From: Melieria omissa
Taxonomy: Eukaryota; Arthropoda; Insecta; Diptera; Ulidiidae
DNA: 64,000 bases
Assembly (NCBI GenBank): GCA_963971225.1
Contig: OZ020267.1
Span: forward strand, 118,971,891 to 119,035,890
Reading direction: 5' to 3'
Positions 11,027 to 22,267 of this stretch are shown piece after piece. Position 1 is the stretch's first letter, and each line of letters begins with the position of its first letter. The notes below the pieces were generated by a model that saw only the letters and a list, made by a program, of their open reading frames with translations, was not told the DNA's origin and searched no databases. The position numbers were made by a program, and so were the translations under genes.

Positions 11027-11713
11027 CAATTAGTCGCTGTCAATATTATTCGTGCAATTCACGTACGCAGTCGCTGTGTGCTGGCAGTCATCAGCTGTTC
11101 ACTGTTTTCGCTCTTTTCCCCGATATTAGGGATAAGTGTGCAAACTAGAATTCCGCCAGTTGTCTTTCAATTATTTGCCTTTTTAAGTATATTTTAATTA
11201 ATTTTCTAAATTAAATACACAACATATTAACTTTTTTGGCTTCATTATGTCAATACCAGTGATAGTTTTGTGGTGGAGAAGTAATGTTTTTTTTTTTTTA
11301 ATGCCTTGTTATCTTTTCACACAGATTTCGATAAATCTTATCCATGAAATAAAGGAGAACTAGTTCTCTCATCAACCCCCTTAGTATAAATTTTTGCAGT
11401 GACATGACTTTTTTTACATTGCGGTATACTAAAATGTCGCTGCAAACAGGAAAATAATGCTTAAATAGCGAAAAAAATATCATAAATGACCGTTACTTAC
11501 ACTATTCGAAAATGCACCTAAAAATAAAAGCGTTTTCGAAAAATCTTTGAAAAACCAGTTTTTTTCCTGTTGTTTCAATTATCAGCACATATCTCGTAAA
11601 ATAATCATCTAAAACAAGTTGTCCGTCTGTCAGAAGATAATACCTTATCCTTTCCAGCGATATACAGATTGTCCAAATCAAAAGAGTTTTGGGGAAGTTA
11701 CTGACGGTGAAAG
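11027..11713. other. No gene recognised
   Basis: AT-rich sequence with a T-run near 11287-11299. Nothing is supportable. Confidence 0.4.
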
Positions 11714-12435
11714 TTAAGGCAGGTTCTCACCTTGTGGAAAAAAAAGCAATTTTTTTTTGCCTTATCGTGTAAATATATGTTTCAAAAATGTGCTCCAGAA
11801 ATTTCAGATCAAAATCTGAAAAATTACAAAAGTTACAGGCCGTTACATAGAGCAGTGTAGAGCACCGGCCAAGCGCGCTTTAAACTTTAAACGCGTTTTT
11901 CTCAGAACCACGATTTCGGACCTTACGGAAGTGATTGAAGGCGCTGGAATGAACCAATCGTCACCAAATTTTTTCCAAATGTTCCTTAGGGTTTTTTCTA
12001 ATAAACGAACCACGATCAGCCAAAAATATTGAAAATTGTTTATTTAAAAAAATAATAAGTGAACAAAAAAATGCGAAAATCTTAATTTTTTTTTTCAAAA
12101 CCTCAACTTTTGTAATTTTGATTTTTTTTTCATGATCTTGGTTCGTTCAATAGATAATACGGTACACATTAAGAATGTGTTCGATTTTTGTGTTTCCGAT
12201 CACGGGTTTTGACGGAATCACTTCCGGTGGCGGGACACCTCCTCGCCGACATGCCGCCACTGATGGACGCCCCCTCTTTTTTTGATTCATTCAATTTGAA
12301 AAATTGTATTCTCTAAATAAATGTGTGTTCATATCCAGAAACAATTTTCAGCGTTGTATCTTTAACCGTTTTCTCAAAAAAAATTCCTAAAAAAAGTGCA
12401 CTTTTTCGGATCCACAAGGTGAGAACCTGCCTTAA
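11714..12435. mobile_element. TTAA-flanked non-autonomous element
   Basis: Both ends carry TTAA (11714-11717 and 12432-12435), immediately followed by perfect inverted repeats (ggcaggttctcaccttgtgg at left; the reverse complement at right, 12412-12431). TTAA targets are the hallmark of piggyBac-type transposition. About 714 bp internally with no ORF of note, so it depends on a transposase elsewhere. Confidence 0.85.
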
Positions 12436-12839
12436 GTTAAAAAAATCATAAGTTTTCGAATATTTTTTTATAGATAAAATAAATTATCTCCTTTGGTTTT
12501 AAAATCTAAGATGAAAGCAAATATTAAGCCTAACATCAATAGAACTGAAAAAAAAATTAAATAGTTTTGATGCACTGAGTGAAAACACCAAGTTTACATT
12601 TATTACACCGTGCGAAAAAAATTTTTTATTTTTCCTAGACCCATCCAAATGATATAGACGTCAAACTAGAGTTAATTTATAGTATCATGGCATAGTCAGT
12701 TTTTCATTTTCTGACCCAAAAACCTTCTTAGAGGACTTTAAAATTTTAAGGATATACATATTTCAAATATTTTTTTTTAATATTTGCGGTTGTGCAATGA
12801 TGATAAGGGTATCAACTGAAAGAGGAAAATTGTCTCCTT
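12436..12839. other. No gene recognised
   Basis: AT-rich spacer between two TTAA elements. No coding or repeat structure seen. Confidence 0.4.
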
Positions 12840-13825
12840 TTAACACTCCGATAACCGATAATTTTTTACACGGTCAAAGCCCAACAAGGTCCCCAGGGAC
12901 CTTTTTTGTAATATTGCATATAAGATGTGTAATTTTATAATGTAGGGTTACAAAATGTGTGTAGATGTGTTTGGAGAGCCAAAAAGTTAAGCTTCGTGTA
13001 TATTTTTTAGTAAACACATGTGTATTTGTTACTACAGACAGATAGGTAAAAACGTATACAATACAAAATAATTGCATTTAGTTGCCTAACTTTGCTTTAG
13101 CTGTTCATGCATGTATGCCGCTGCAAGTATGGCATTTTTTTTTAGAGTAATGGGTTTTTATATATATTTATTTTTATTTTTATTCAGTTTTTCATCATTT
13201 TTATATATACTTAGGCAATACCTTCAGCCATTATCAAATTAATAATGGAGTTTGATCATCGTCGTCGGAGTCAGCTTCAACCGCCAGAGTGACATTCAGT
13301 TCAACTTCAGCATCATATGTTTCATTGTATGGCAAGAAATCTTTGTAATTTGTCTTCTCGGTGAATGAATAAGGTTCTTCATTGTTTTCCAAATATCTGA
13401 CCAAAGTCTGCATTACTGCTTGTTGTTCACTCATGCTCAGTTATGAAAGCGCGTACGGCGGCATATCAATTTGATCCCAATCACCGTACGTATTTTAATT
13501 TCAATGATTTATTTGAAATTGTGCTGCTATCAATATTTGGCACTAACTATTTATAGTTACTAACAAAAAATAAAAGCAAATTATATGGAGCTACCTACAA
13601 GGTCCCTGCGGACCTTGTCGGGCATCGACGCCCTAAATGACTTCAATGCGATAGTTATGGTAGTAAAATACATGCAATCGTGCCGAAATCTATTTTAACA
13701 GCTTCTAAATATTCCGTTTATAGAAGTCATAAAATCTCCAGCTCATCACTCCCTCCGTATTGAAATGTCGCGGATTTTAAAACGCCATAGGTCCCTACGG
13801 ACCTTGTTGGGCATCGGAGTGTTAA
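12840..13825 (-). mobile_element. TTAA element with subterminal palindromes
   Basis: TTAACACTCCGAT at 12840 is matched by ATCGGAGTGTTAA ending at 13825, giving a piggyBac-type TTAA target with inverted ends. Near-palindromes lie inside each end: aaggtcccCAgggacctt at 12886-12903 and aggtccCTACggacct at 13789-13804. A third copy sits at 13599-13616, followed by ttgtcgggcatcgacg, which resembles the true right end. A short minus-strand ORF (13434-13234) starts inside the right end. Confidence 0.75.
13234..13434 (-). CDS. Short acidic ORF in a TTAA element
   Basis: A 66-codon ORF begins about 390 bp inside the right end of the TTAA element and points inward. It has a Gln/Glu-rich start (MSEQQAVMQTLVRYLENNEE) and ends with an acidic run (EADSDDDDQTP). 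piggyBac transposases often begin with an acidic N-terminal region, so this may be a remnant first exon. No transposase core follows, so the function is not demonstrated. Confidence 0.35.
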   Translation of the reverse strand: MSEQQAVMQTLVRYLENNEEPYSFTEKTNYKDFLPYNETYDAEVELNVTLAVEADSDDDDQTPLLI

Positions 13826-14899
13826 CCAAATTTTCTATTTTGAACTTTTAGGACCAAAATATTTCAGGTATGGAGAACATAAATGTTTTGGATCTCAGTC
13901 TGTAGATTCATACATATAAATTGTATTCTATTTCAAAGAAGCACAATGCTTGCACAGTGTACAAACAACAACAAATAAAATTTGTATTGCAGTTTAATAG
14001 TTATATTGCAATTATTTTCTTTAAAAACTTATAATAGTTAAGTCCCTGCAATTGACAGAGGTCAACTTATACACTTCGCTTAGCTTTTGTATATGCAAAT
14101 GCATGCAGAAAAATTCGAGTATCTGTCCCACGATTTCTGTCGTCTAATGTCTAATACTTATTTATTTATTTTCAGATGGAGGTGTGTAGCGATTTCCTTT
14201 CAGGAGTAATCATTTATGTCTAAAACTGGGCGTTTTGTATATGTACAAACTAAAAAGAAAAATAGGAATATTTAACAGAAAAAGTAATATGCAAATCGCC
14301 ATAATCCTGTATGAAATTCCAAGATATTCGGGCAACGTCAACGGAGTTCTCAACACTAAAACCTCCCACACTTTCAACTTCTTTTTTATATAGTTTTGTA
14401 CACAAATTGTTGAGCATTCTTGACTAAAAATTTTAACGTGCACTTTTGTACGTACGTATTTATATTCTGCTCGTGAAATGCAAAGTTCGGACCACGTGCA
14501 AATTGTGATGACCACACAGAGGAATGACGAGGATTAGTGGAAGTAAATACATACGGAAAAATGTTTAGTTAATCTCATGCACTTCATTAAAATTACGTTT
14601 ACTTTTATTTGACCACTACTGCTATAAAACCAAATTCTCAAAATCGCGACTACACACTCGGGACACGCCGGACAGCAGCTGATTCCACTAACACTCCACA
14701 TAAACATAATTGCAGTGTTGCCATTTCTGGAAAATCATCAAAATTGCTTTTTCACAATTCCGGCAATCGTTCAATCAAAGATAAGCTGGAGTAACAGACA
14801 ATGTGTCAATTCCGAAATTCATGTACTACGAGTCGTGGCCCAAACACATTCAAGACGGCCCAACCCGCAACTTTAAAATGGCGTTGATTTAAACCGTCG
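13826..14899. other. No gene recognised
   Basis: AT-rich sequence with scattered short ORFs and no recognisable family, ending at the Transib target duplication (14895-14899). Confidence 0.4.
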
Positions 14900-16658
14900 C
14901 ACAGTGGGGTATTGAGCATTGAAAACGGCGATTAATTCTCCTGAGCTATTAAAATGAATGTAAAGTATTTTTTTACATAGATGAAGCATATATAAGACAA
15001 ATTGAAAAAATATTGTTGTTGTTGTTGTTGTTTTTTTATTAAATTTATTCAATTTAAGTAAATATTTCAAGTTTTGGGCTTCTCACACTAGAATTATTAA
15101 ATGTCATCGCTATTATTATCATCATTATCATCATCATCGTCATCATCATCATCATCATCATCATCAAACGCAATATCATTACCAGACTGGAAATTAGTAT
15201 TATCTGTTGAAGTTTTTACAGATGGTGATTTTAAAAGTTCAATAGCTGATAGTGGTAGGTGTTGGATCTTTTTTTATGAAGTTTCCTTAAACTTGATAGA
15301 ATTGGATCGGAAGCAACAAGAACTCGATGCAAAATATCATGATTTGTTTTTTTCTCTGCTAGTCTTGCGTGTAAAATGTTCTCCGTATTTTTTAAATTCT
15401 TTATTCAGTGCTTCTTGAGCTTCCTCAGTTAATTGGCCAATTGGTAACAGAGCGTGGTGTATTATTTCTGGCCCATGAATTAGAAATTTGTGCACCGTAG
15501 GTGGCATATTGCACCATGGATACTTTGATACAAAATATCTCGCAGTATCATGTGCGAAATTTCGAAACTTTGCAATATCTACCTCATGGCCACAAGAAAC
15601 CACTATCAGTATAACGTGCAACCTTTTTATCAAGTTCAAGTCAACATTCGTGATTTCAGACGATAGCTCTGCGTTTCAAAAGAACCTTCTTGCCGTATTT
15701 CCATCATTTGAGTTGCAGAATCCGGGTTTCGGTTGATCAACAATCAAACCTGCTTTCTCTCTGAATCCCTTTTGAATATTTATTTTTGTTTCGTTTTCTG
15801 ACCTTACTTACCATTTTTTATTGGTAATTTGTACGATAAATGAAGAAGGCATTTAAAAAAATCGTATCGAACCATGCAGTACTGACAGTCCAAAATTAGG
15901 ATGAGTGCTTTCAACATTTCTTGCAATCCTTTCGTCAATTAAGTTGAATTGTGTTCTAGTTGCACCGCATAAGTAACACTTTTGAGTTGAAGTAGTCTCA
16001 GTGCCTTATTTGTAGTGCCTTGCAGTAGAATAACAAAAACAAAACAGAAACACATGATAACAACAACATTCATTACTCCAAGAAGATCAAGCGAAATCAC
16101 AAAATTTGGCACTGACTTTGAAGCACTAAAACTTAAATATTTCAGAAAATGCACAAAAGTGCACTTTAATTTTTTGTAATATAGTAGTCAAATATATGTT
16201 CTTTACATATCATATAACATTATTACGGCCTTTCACAGCCAAAGCAACTATATGTCTACCTATATCCTTTAAATATGTACAATTTTAAGACTATAACTAA
16301 CAAATTTTTATAAATTATTAATACACATATTCTACAAACATAATTTTGTTTAAACATTAGTACAATACCTGAGGTTGAAGGTTCCATATTAAAAAAATTA
16401 AGTTTTGCAAGAATGATATTAAAAAAAGCACTTCAAATCACTGGCAAATGCGTAACGCGCTCTAAACACAACGGATCAATGAACAAATATGCATTTTGCA
16501 AAGCGCACTGTGACAATACCGTTCAATGTAGATCATTTATTTTTTCACCCAGTGATGCACAATTTTATCTACTTTTCCCCCATACCAAATATTATCAAGA
16601 TATTTGAATTTCATTTTTTGAATTAATCGCCATTTTGGGCATCAAATACCCCACTGTG
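14900..16658 (-). mobile_element. Transib-type element with CGTCG duplication
   Basis: Inverted ends: cacagtggggtattgagcat at 14900, and atcaaataccccactgtg ending at 16658. The homology extends about 40 bp inward (aacggcgattaattc against gaattaatcgccatt). Flanks are 5-bp direct repeats cgtcg (14895-14899 and 16659-16663). CAC-type termini with a 5-bp GC-rich duplication of the form CGNCG are the published hallmarks of Transib elements, the relatives of RAG1. A degenerate transposase lies inside on the minus strand. It also holds (TCA)n and (GTT)n microsatellites. Confidence 0.85.
15098..15740 (-). pseudogene. Transib (RAG1-like) transposase C-terminal relic
   Basis: Minus-strand reading gives GNTARRFF, then the intact 15639-15337 ORF with YPWCNMPPTVHKFLIHGPEI, ALLPIGQLTEEAQEALNKEF and HFTRKTSREKN. 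After a frameshift it continues as DILHRVLVASDPILSSLRK. TEEAQEALNK aligns with SEGNESGNK of RAG1, so the third catalytic acidic residue appears retained. Everything upstream of GNTARRFF, including the other two catalytic acids, is missing. A stop breaks the stretch before ARRFF, and the end runs into an Asp-rich microsatellite tail. It cannot act alone. Confidence 0.75.
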
Positions 16659-16716
16659 CGTCGCCGTCTAGTTAACTTCGTGTCTACAGCAAAAGCGGCA
16701 GCAACATCATCACAAT

Positions 16717-16964
16717 CATAGTATAATTATAAAGTAGTCTAACCTGAACTCTCCCCTCTTTTAAGTACAAATTTTTTGAAATTTCTTTCACAATATTTCA
16801 TTTTGATGTACAAAATTTGTCAACAGAAAACATAAACTCATATTGATTTGACACAAAATTTTTTTCAAACTCTGTTCATAAAATTTTCTGCCAATTTTTG
16901 TAAACAAAATAGAAATACATTAGAAATACTCTCTCAGGTTAGACTACTTTATTATTATACTATG
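16717..16964. mobile_element. 248-bp MITE with P-like ends, 8-bp duplication
   Basis: Inverted ends catagtataattataaagta and tactttattattatactatg, extending through gtctaacctga. Flanked by atcacaat on both sides (16709-16716 and 16965-16972). The CAT...AAAG layout and 8-bp duplication resemble the P superfamily ends seen at 43931, 45221 and 24152. hAT is the alternative. No coding content. Confidence 0.75.
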
Positions 16965-17312
16965 ATCACAATCATATATTTGAGCTCCTAAAACAAAATT
17001 TAAAGTGCTTCCGCACTCCCTTTATTATGGGGTAACTCCACAACTTGCTTTGCTTGCAGCAACACAATGCAAATTTATAAGGTAGTGGTTGAACCACAGC
17101 TGATTAACCTTTTTCTTTTGATTATTCGCGAATGGGCATGCTAATTGTCAAAATGACCGCCCATTTGCTGTGGGTTCTGATTTGGTTTTGACAATGAGCC
17201 TGAGCAAAAGCACTAACAAAATACATGGGGTTTTGTTGTTGCCGTAGTGCTATCACCTTATTAATACACCTTGCAGCAACGCTTTAGTTGCATCTGTCAA
17301 AAAAAGTAGAAT
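16965..17312. other. No gene recognised
   Basis: Short intergenic spacer between two MITEs; nothing supportable. Confidence 0.35.
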
Positions 17313-17845
17313 CATAGTATAAACAGAATCAAATCTTCGGCCGAATTTTACGCACCAAACGAACGCTGTCAAAATTAAAGCACACAGCCCACAACGACGA
17401 CGAATACGATATTCGGTCAATGACCAGTAGTCCGACGATAGAAAAAATTCGAATTTGGTCGCAGTCGTCGTGCGAACCAATCAGCTGTGCAGCTGTCAGA
17501 GCTGAAAATCAAAACTATAAACATACAGCAAATTCGGCAAACATTTTCTGATTTGTGCTATTTTGAGGTTGTAATTGCTTCAAATTTTAATAAAAAATTG
17601 TGCCAAATAATCAACTTTGTCTTTCCCTTTCGTATGTTTTAGAAAACGGGCAAGACGAAGCTGCTAATTGAGGAAGTTGCCCCTCGACCTATCGTGGGTT
17701 TGCAGGAATAATTTTTGTACACAGCTGATGCGAATTTCGTACCCATTATGTTTCACTGTGCGTTATTCACGACGACTGACGCGCTGCGTCATTTTTCGGT
17801 GTGAATAAATTCGGCCGACGATTTGGTTCTGTTTATACTATTATG
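17313..17845. mobile_element. MITE with long imperfect inverted ends
   Basis: catagtataaacagaatcaa at 17313, with cttcggccgaatttt further in, is matched in reverse near 17803-17845 (aaattcggccga, then atttggttctgtttatacta). I could not find a clean target duplication, so the exact limits and superfamily are open. Confidence 0.55.
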
Positions 17846-18234
17846 TGAACAATTTCGATGAGCTCAATAAATTCATTAAAATCAGCAATTTCCTGCTCCA
17901 TTGGTCGTCAAGTTGTTTTGTTTTCACACCACAAAATGTTACTGTCAGCTGATTAGACGATGCTTCAGTAACGAACTCATGATACAGGTAGATTCAATCG
18001 AGCAAAATTAAAAGTCGTTTGCTTTTTTGACAAATAAAAATAAAATTTTAAGGGTGCAAAAACAAGTAAAAAATACAGAAACTGAATGATATACTACATA
18101 AACTGATTGTGCGGAATTGCAGCTCTGCAGCACAAATGAAAATAGTAGTACAAAATTTGTAAACAAATATTTTTTTCCAATTGTCAATTTTATTTTTATC
18201 TGTCGCATTGAAACTACCTGTATATTTTTGTATC

Positions 18235-18426
18235 ATGAACGAACTGTATAGTTCAAAGCGTGAAATGTGGCTGCAAGCAAAGAGAATTATAGAATTGCAT
18301 CATAAGCCCAATTGCAATTATCATTTTCCAATATTTGAAAAGTATCGACCCTTGCATCGAAAAAAAATCGATTCCTTTGTTTCAGATATTTACCAAAGAC
18401 ATTTGCCACTTCCATCCCTAGTTTAA
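18235..18426 (+). CDS. 63-codon ORF upstream of Ppt2
   Basis: An ATG-initiated ORF (A at -3) encodes MNELYSSKREMWLQAKRIIE and ends in IYQRHLPLPSLV. It is basic and aromatic-rich, with no stretch of low complexity. Its stop is only 41 bp before the Ppt2 start codon on the same strand, too close for a separate terminator and promoter. It is either a long upstream ORF or the first cistron of a dicistronic mRNA, or chance. I do not recognise the protein. Confidence 0.4.
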   Translation: MNELYSSKREMWLQAKRIIELHHKPNCNYHFPIFEKYRPLHRKKIDSFVSDIYQRHLPLPSLV

Positions 18427-18467
18427 ATCAAAACAAAGTGCAATTCATAGAGTATTTCTCGAAGGAA

Positions 18468-21400
18468 ATGGAATTTAATCCAACAAACTTAGTGCTGGTG
18501 CTGTTGGTCCTTGGAAGTGCGGCTTCGTTTAAACCTGTTGTAGTAATGCACGGAGTTTTATCGGGGGCAGAGAATATGGTCCTGCTTGTTCGAGAAATCG
18601 AGCAGGTAACTATGTATCCCTTGTCCCACTGGCCAAAAACATGAATAACTAAACCATTCAGTTGTAATAATTTAGTAATATGTTTTTTTTATAAATGTAC
18701 TCCATGTAATGACCATGAAACCGTTTATAATGTGTCGTGCAGCAAAGAGCGAAGTAATTTACGCATTAGTTACACATTATTATTATATTAAGATTTTTAA
18801 TTTTTTAGCCAGCATCGGTCATGTCACAGGGAAAAAATAAAGTGTGCCAGATAGCTGGACATCGTACACTTATTATCTGACCGATAATGTCATTATGCTG
18901 ACAAATGCCGGATTTCATAATCCGTCTGTGCTTTATGAAAAAACTAATAAAGAAATGTTTGTTTGAAAAATGGAATATGTACGTTCTGCAACAAAGCCGA
19001 CACCAAAAACGCAACTACATGCCAGGAAAAACCTGCTGTCTTTGAAAAAAAAACGCACGGCAATGCAGTTTTTATGCTTAAAATAAAATATATTTTAAAT
19101 GCATTTAGGAACAATCGAAAATAGGAAGCTTTCTGCTTTGTAGCGCTATAACGCACGATTTATCGTCACTTTCAGTTATATGGTACTCCAACTTCACGTT
19201 CTTCCAGCGTCTTCCAAGCCTAAGGCTGAAACTTTGCATTTAACTATGTTTTTCATATACATGCAATTTGTTTGCCCTTGATGTGTATCAGTTCTAAAAA
19301 GGTAAAAAGTCGGTATGGTGAAAATGTTTTCTTTTGATTTACACAAATGTTCTGCCATATACGCGCATATATATATTTCTAGAGTACTGAAAGTAAATTT
19401 TGAATTTTATACTATTTTAGGGACAACAAAAACAAAGGATAATCGAACTGACATATGTAAATAAATTGACACATTGACAATTGTTACTCAGAGAAATGAG
19501 TGTAGGTCATCTACCTGGTACACTTTATTGATTTCACTATGGGCCAAGCTTTCCCCTAGAAAGTTTATATTCCATATAAAGGGAACATATGCCCTAATGA
19601 CACAATATCACCCAAGCAGCGTCCTATAAAAAGGAAATCCAGACACTCTGTAATAACCAAAATAGGCTATTAATAGCGATTTAGAGGGTATTCCTCGTCT
19701 TGAAGCACACTTTCAGTAATTTAACAAAAGAAGCCATTGCAATGGCCTTTGAAAAGATAAAGGACAATGAACACATAAACTTGTACATTGACGCTTTACT
19801 TAAATCGGAGAAAAAAATATGTCTAGTGGTTGCCGGAGAACAAAAAGCTTTAAACCTAATTCTTTAACAATTATAGCAAAAAGTCATAAACGCAGTGGTC
19901 AACATTGATGGTAAGCGTGCTTAGTTCAAAATTTATAGGTTTTCATTTGCAATAAGTAACTTTTTGTAAAACGCACCACGCGCTCCTGGCCTTAAGAGCA
20001 AGACTCTCAATACAAACTACCAGGTTCGACTCACAATAAGATATCAAGGTGAATAATGTTTGTATGCTAAGGTTAGTGTTATCAACAAACTCTTAGCGAG
20101 TAACAACATTTTAAGATATATTCGATATATACTGTTCAATTCCTCTCCTGAAAGTATAGTCTTTAAAAATTTTAACAGTTTGTTTAATTTTGTTTACCTG
20201 TAATACCTTTTTACAGCGTCATCCTGGAACGAAAGTCTACAATTGCGACAAATTTGGTGGTTGGTCAAGCTTAGAAAGCGCCTGGCGGCAAGTCAACGAA
20301 TTTCGAAAATATTTAGATGCCATAGGAAATTTACATCCGGAGGGAGTCATCGTTTTAGGTATTAGAACAGAAATCACCATATTAAATGGTTTTTCTAGCA
20401 CAAGTCAGTAATTAATATGCTTAAACTCTGGTTCCTGAATGTGAGTCGTTTGACTTATTTCGCTTTATTTCGGGGTATCAAATTTTGTTTGGTACTGTTT
20501 TGGGAACTAAAACCGATCATTTTGGGCCCCAAGTAATCATTTGGAAGTTCAACCCCACCCCCGAAGATAAAATCGGTAGTTTGCAGTAGGCATGACATTC
20601 AGTCCAGCCTTATAGACTGACTTTGAATTTACGAAATTTACTTAAAATTGCAAAGTTCACCATAGGCAAATATATTTTATTTGTTAGGATATTGGTAACT
20701 TCTATTCAAAACTCAGTTTAATATTAAAAATTTTTTTTTTAATATTTTAATTGTACAATAGGGTATTCGCAAGGCGGTATAATTGCACGAGCTGCCATTC
20801 AGACCATGTCCAATCATAACGTGAAAACCTTCATATCGCTGTCATCGCCACAGGCCGGTCAATATGGTGGTAAGGGTTCATAATGAACTGTACTTAATGA
20901 CAAATTATCATCTCATAATATTTTGATGGAATTACAGCCAGCTTTCTGCGCTTAATTTTCCCCGATTTGGCAGCAAAGACTGCCTACGAATTGTTCTATT
21001 CTAAGGTTGGCCAGCATACATCTGTTGGCAATTATTGGAATGACCCGTTTGAGCACGACTTGTTTTTAAAGTATAGCATTTTTTTGCCATTTATTAACAA
21101 CGAAATAAGAAGCGTTAATTCCACCGATTTTAAACTTGCATTAACGCGTTTGGAAAAAATGGTCTTGATTGGTGGCCCAAATGACGGCGTTATTACCCCA
21201 TGGGAATCTAGGTATGTAAATATATATGTATCAAATATTCACAAATGTGTACCTACATTAAAAATTCCATCTTAAATATAATGTATATATTTTTTTAGTC
21301 ACTTTGGTTATTACAACAGCTCTCTGGATGTGATTCCCTTTTATAAGCGTGATATTTACATTACCGATGCCATAGGACTGAAGACGCTTAAAGAAAGTGG

Positions 21401-21497
21401 AAAACTTGTTATTGTGGTGAAGCCTTTTGTGCATCATCTCTCATGGCACACCAACCGTCACGTAATACGTCAGGTTATTCTTCCATTTTTAGACTGA
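18468..21497 (+). CDS. Ppt2: Palmitoyl-protein thioesterase 2-like lysosomal hydrolase
   Basis: Five exons: 18468-18605, 20217-20358, 20762-20869, 20938-21211, 21299-21497, giving 286 residues with all phases closing. It should hydrolyse thioesters of long-chain acyl groups in the lysosome, as PPT2-family enzymes do. A signal peptide ([13 protein letters not shown], residues 8-20) precedes FKPVVVMHG, the first strand of an alpha/beta hydrolase. The nucleophile is S96 in GYSQGG, the acid D212 in [11 protein letters not shown] and the histidine H267 in HHLSWH. The ATG at 18468 fits the signal peptide; an upstream GTG would add residues but is not needed. A consensus AATAAA lies at 21601-21606. 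Intron 1 (1.6 kb) holds a 700-bp repeat. PPT2 rather than PPT1 is judged from the HxxxWH context. Confidence 0.93.
18826..19542. repeat. Repeat family A copy in Ppt2 intron 1
   Basis: The right end is ctggtacactttattgattt followed by cactatgg (19516-19542). The left end (aataaagtgtgccagatagc near 18836) is its inverted counterpart. The same text occurs at 39352-40096 and, split, at 46140-49519. It is a non-coding element with inverted ends around ccatagtgaaat. Limits at the left are eroded. Confidence 0.7.
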
Positions 21498-21734
21498 AAT
21501 TACTGTTTTTAGGTGGTATAGAAATTTTTTCAATTTTAACTCAAAAAATCCAAAAACGATTTTTTTTATTCATGGAGGCTGTGAACTCACGATCATCAAT
21601 AATAAAATGTTATAGGGCTGATACAATTAAGTGAAAAGGGCTAATGATAAATACTAAGATTTAAAATCTAATGTTATGCTTCTTTTAAAAATGTTTTGGT
21701 TAGTATAAAAAAGTACAACATAACGTAACGCAAT
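21498..21734. other. Ppt2 3' UTR and spacer
   Basis: Contains the AATAAA at 21601-21606. Just before the MITE the text aacataacgtaac recurs after it (near 22282), so the two flanks carry a direct repeat of about 13 bp. Confidence 0.5.
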
Positions 21735-22267
21735 ACTACGTTTACACAGCGAGATTAAATTATCGAGATTAAGATAATCTCGTTGCCCGTTTACATAGAG
21801 ATTAACTTGAATACGAGATTAATTTTGACGTTTCACATTTTCTCTTTCTTATTGCTTTGCAAACGAGACTGTTTGGTACAATTTTAATAAAAATGAGTGA
21901 AATTTTTAATACAAAATTAGAAACGGATATCGAAGAAGATTTTCTAAATGTTTTAATGCTTTTCACTTCTACGAATGCAAGAAAGTCTGAGCTACATCGG
22001 TTTACATCCAAATTATACAAACCTTTTGGCGCTACAATTCATTTTTTTGTTTATTGTTACATGACATTCGCTTATTGATGATACAAAAATAATCGATTTC
22101 AGCCAAATTTGAAAAACTGCTTTGGGAAAATACGAGATTTCTTTGTGAGATTAAATTTTAATCGCGCTTTTTGCGAGGTTAACTTTGTATGGGTAATCGC
22201 GCATTTTGATACAAGATTAACGACTTAATCGCGCAAATCGGGATAATCTCGTCTATGTAAACGTAGT
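21735..22267. mobile_element. MITE with actacgtttaca ends
   Basis: Inverted ends actacgtttacacagcgaga at 21735, and tctcgtctatgtaaacgtag with final t ending at 22267. Internal gagattaa and taatctcg motifs recur several times in both orientations. A short ORF inside (NTKLETDIEEDFLNVL) is unassigned. No clear target duplication directly at the ends, so the superfamily is open. Confidence 0.6.

Noticed and set aside
15101..15418. Ser-rich plus-strand ORF
   Set aside because: The Ser run is a (TCA)n microsatellite; the real signal is the Transib relic on the other strand.
19976..20045. tRNA-like text (tggccttaagagc, ggttcgactc) in Ppt2 intron 1
   Set aside because: The B box is present in part, but I could not pair an acceptor stem or anticodon arm; more likely a SINE fragment or chance.
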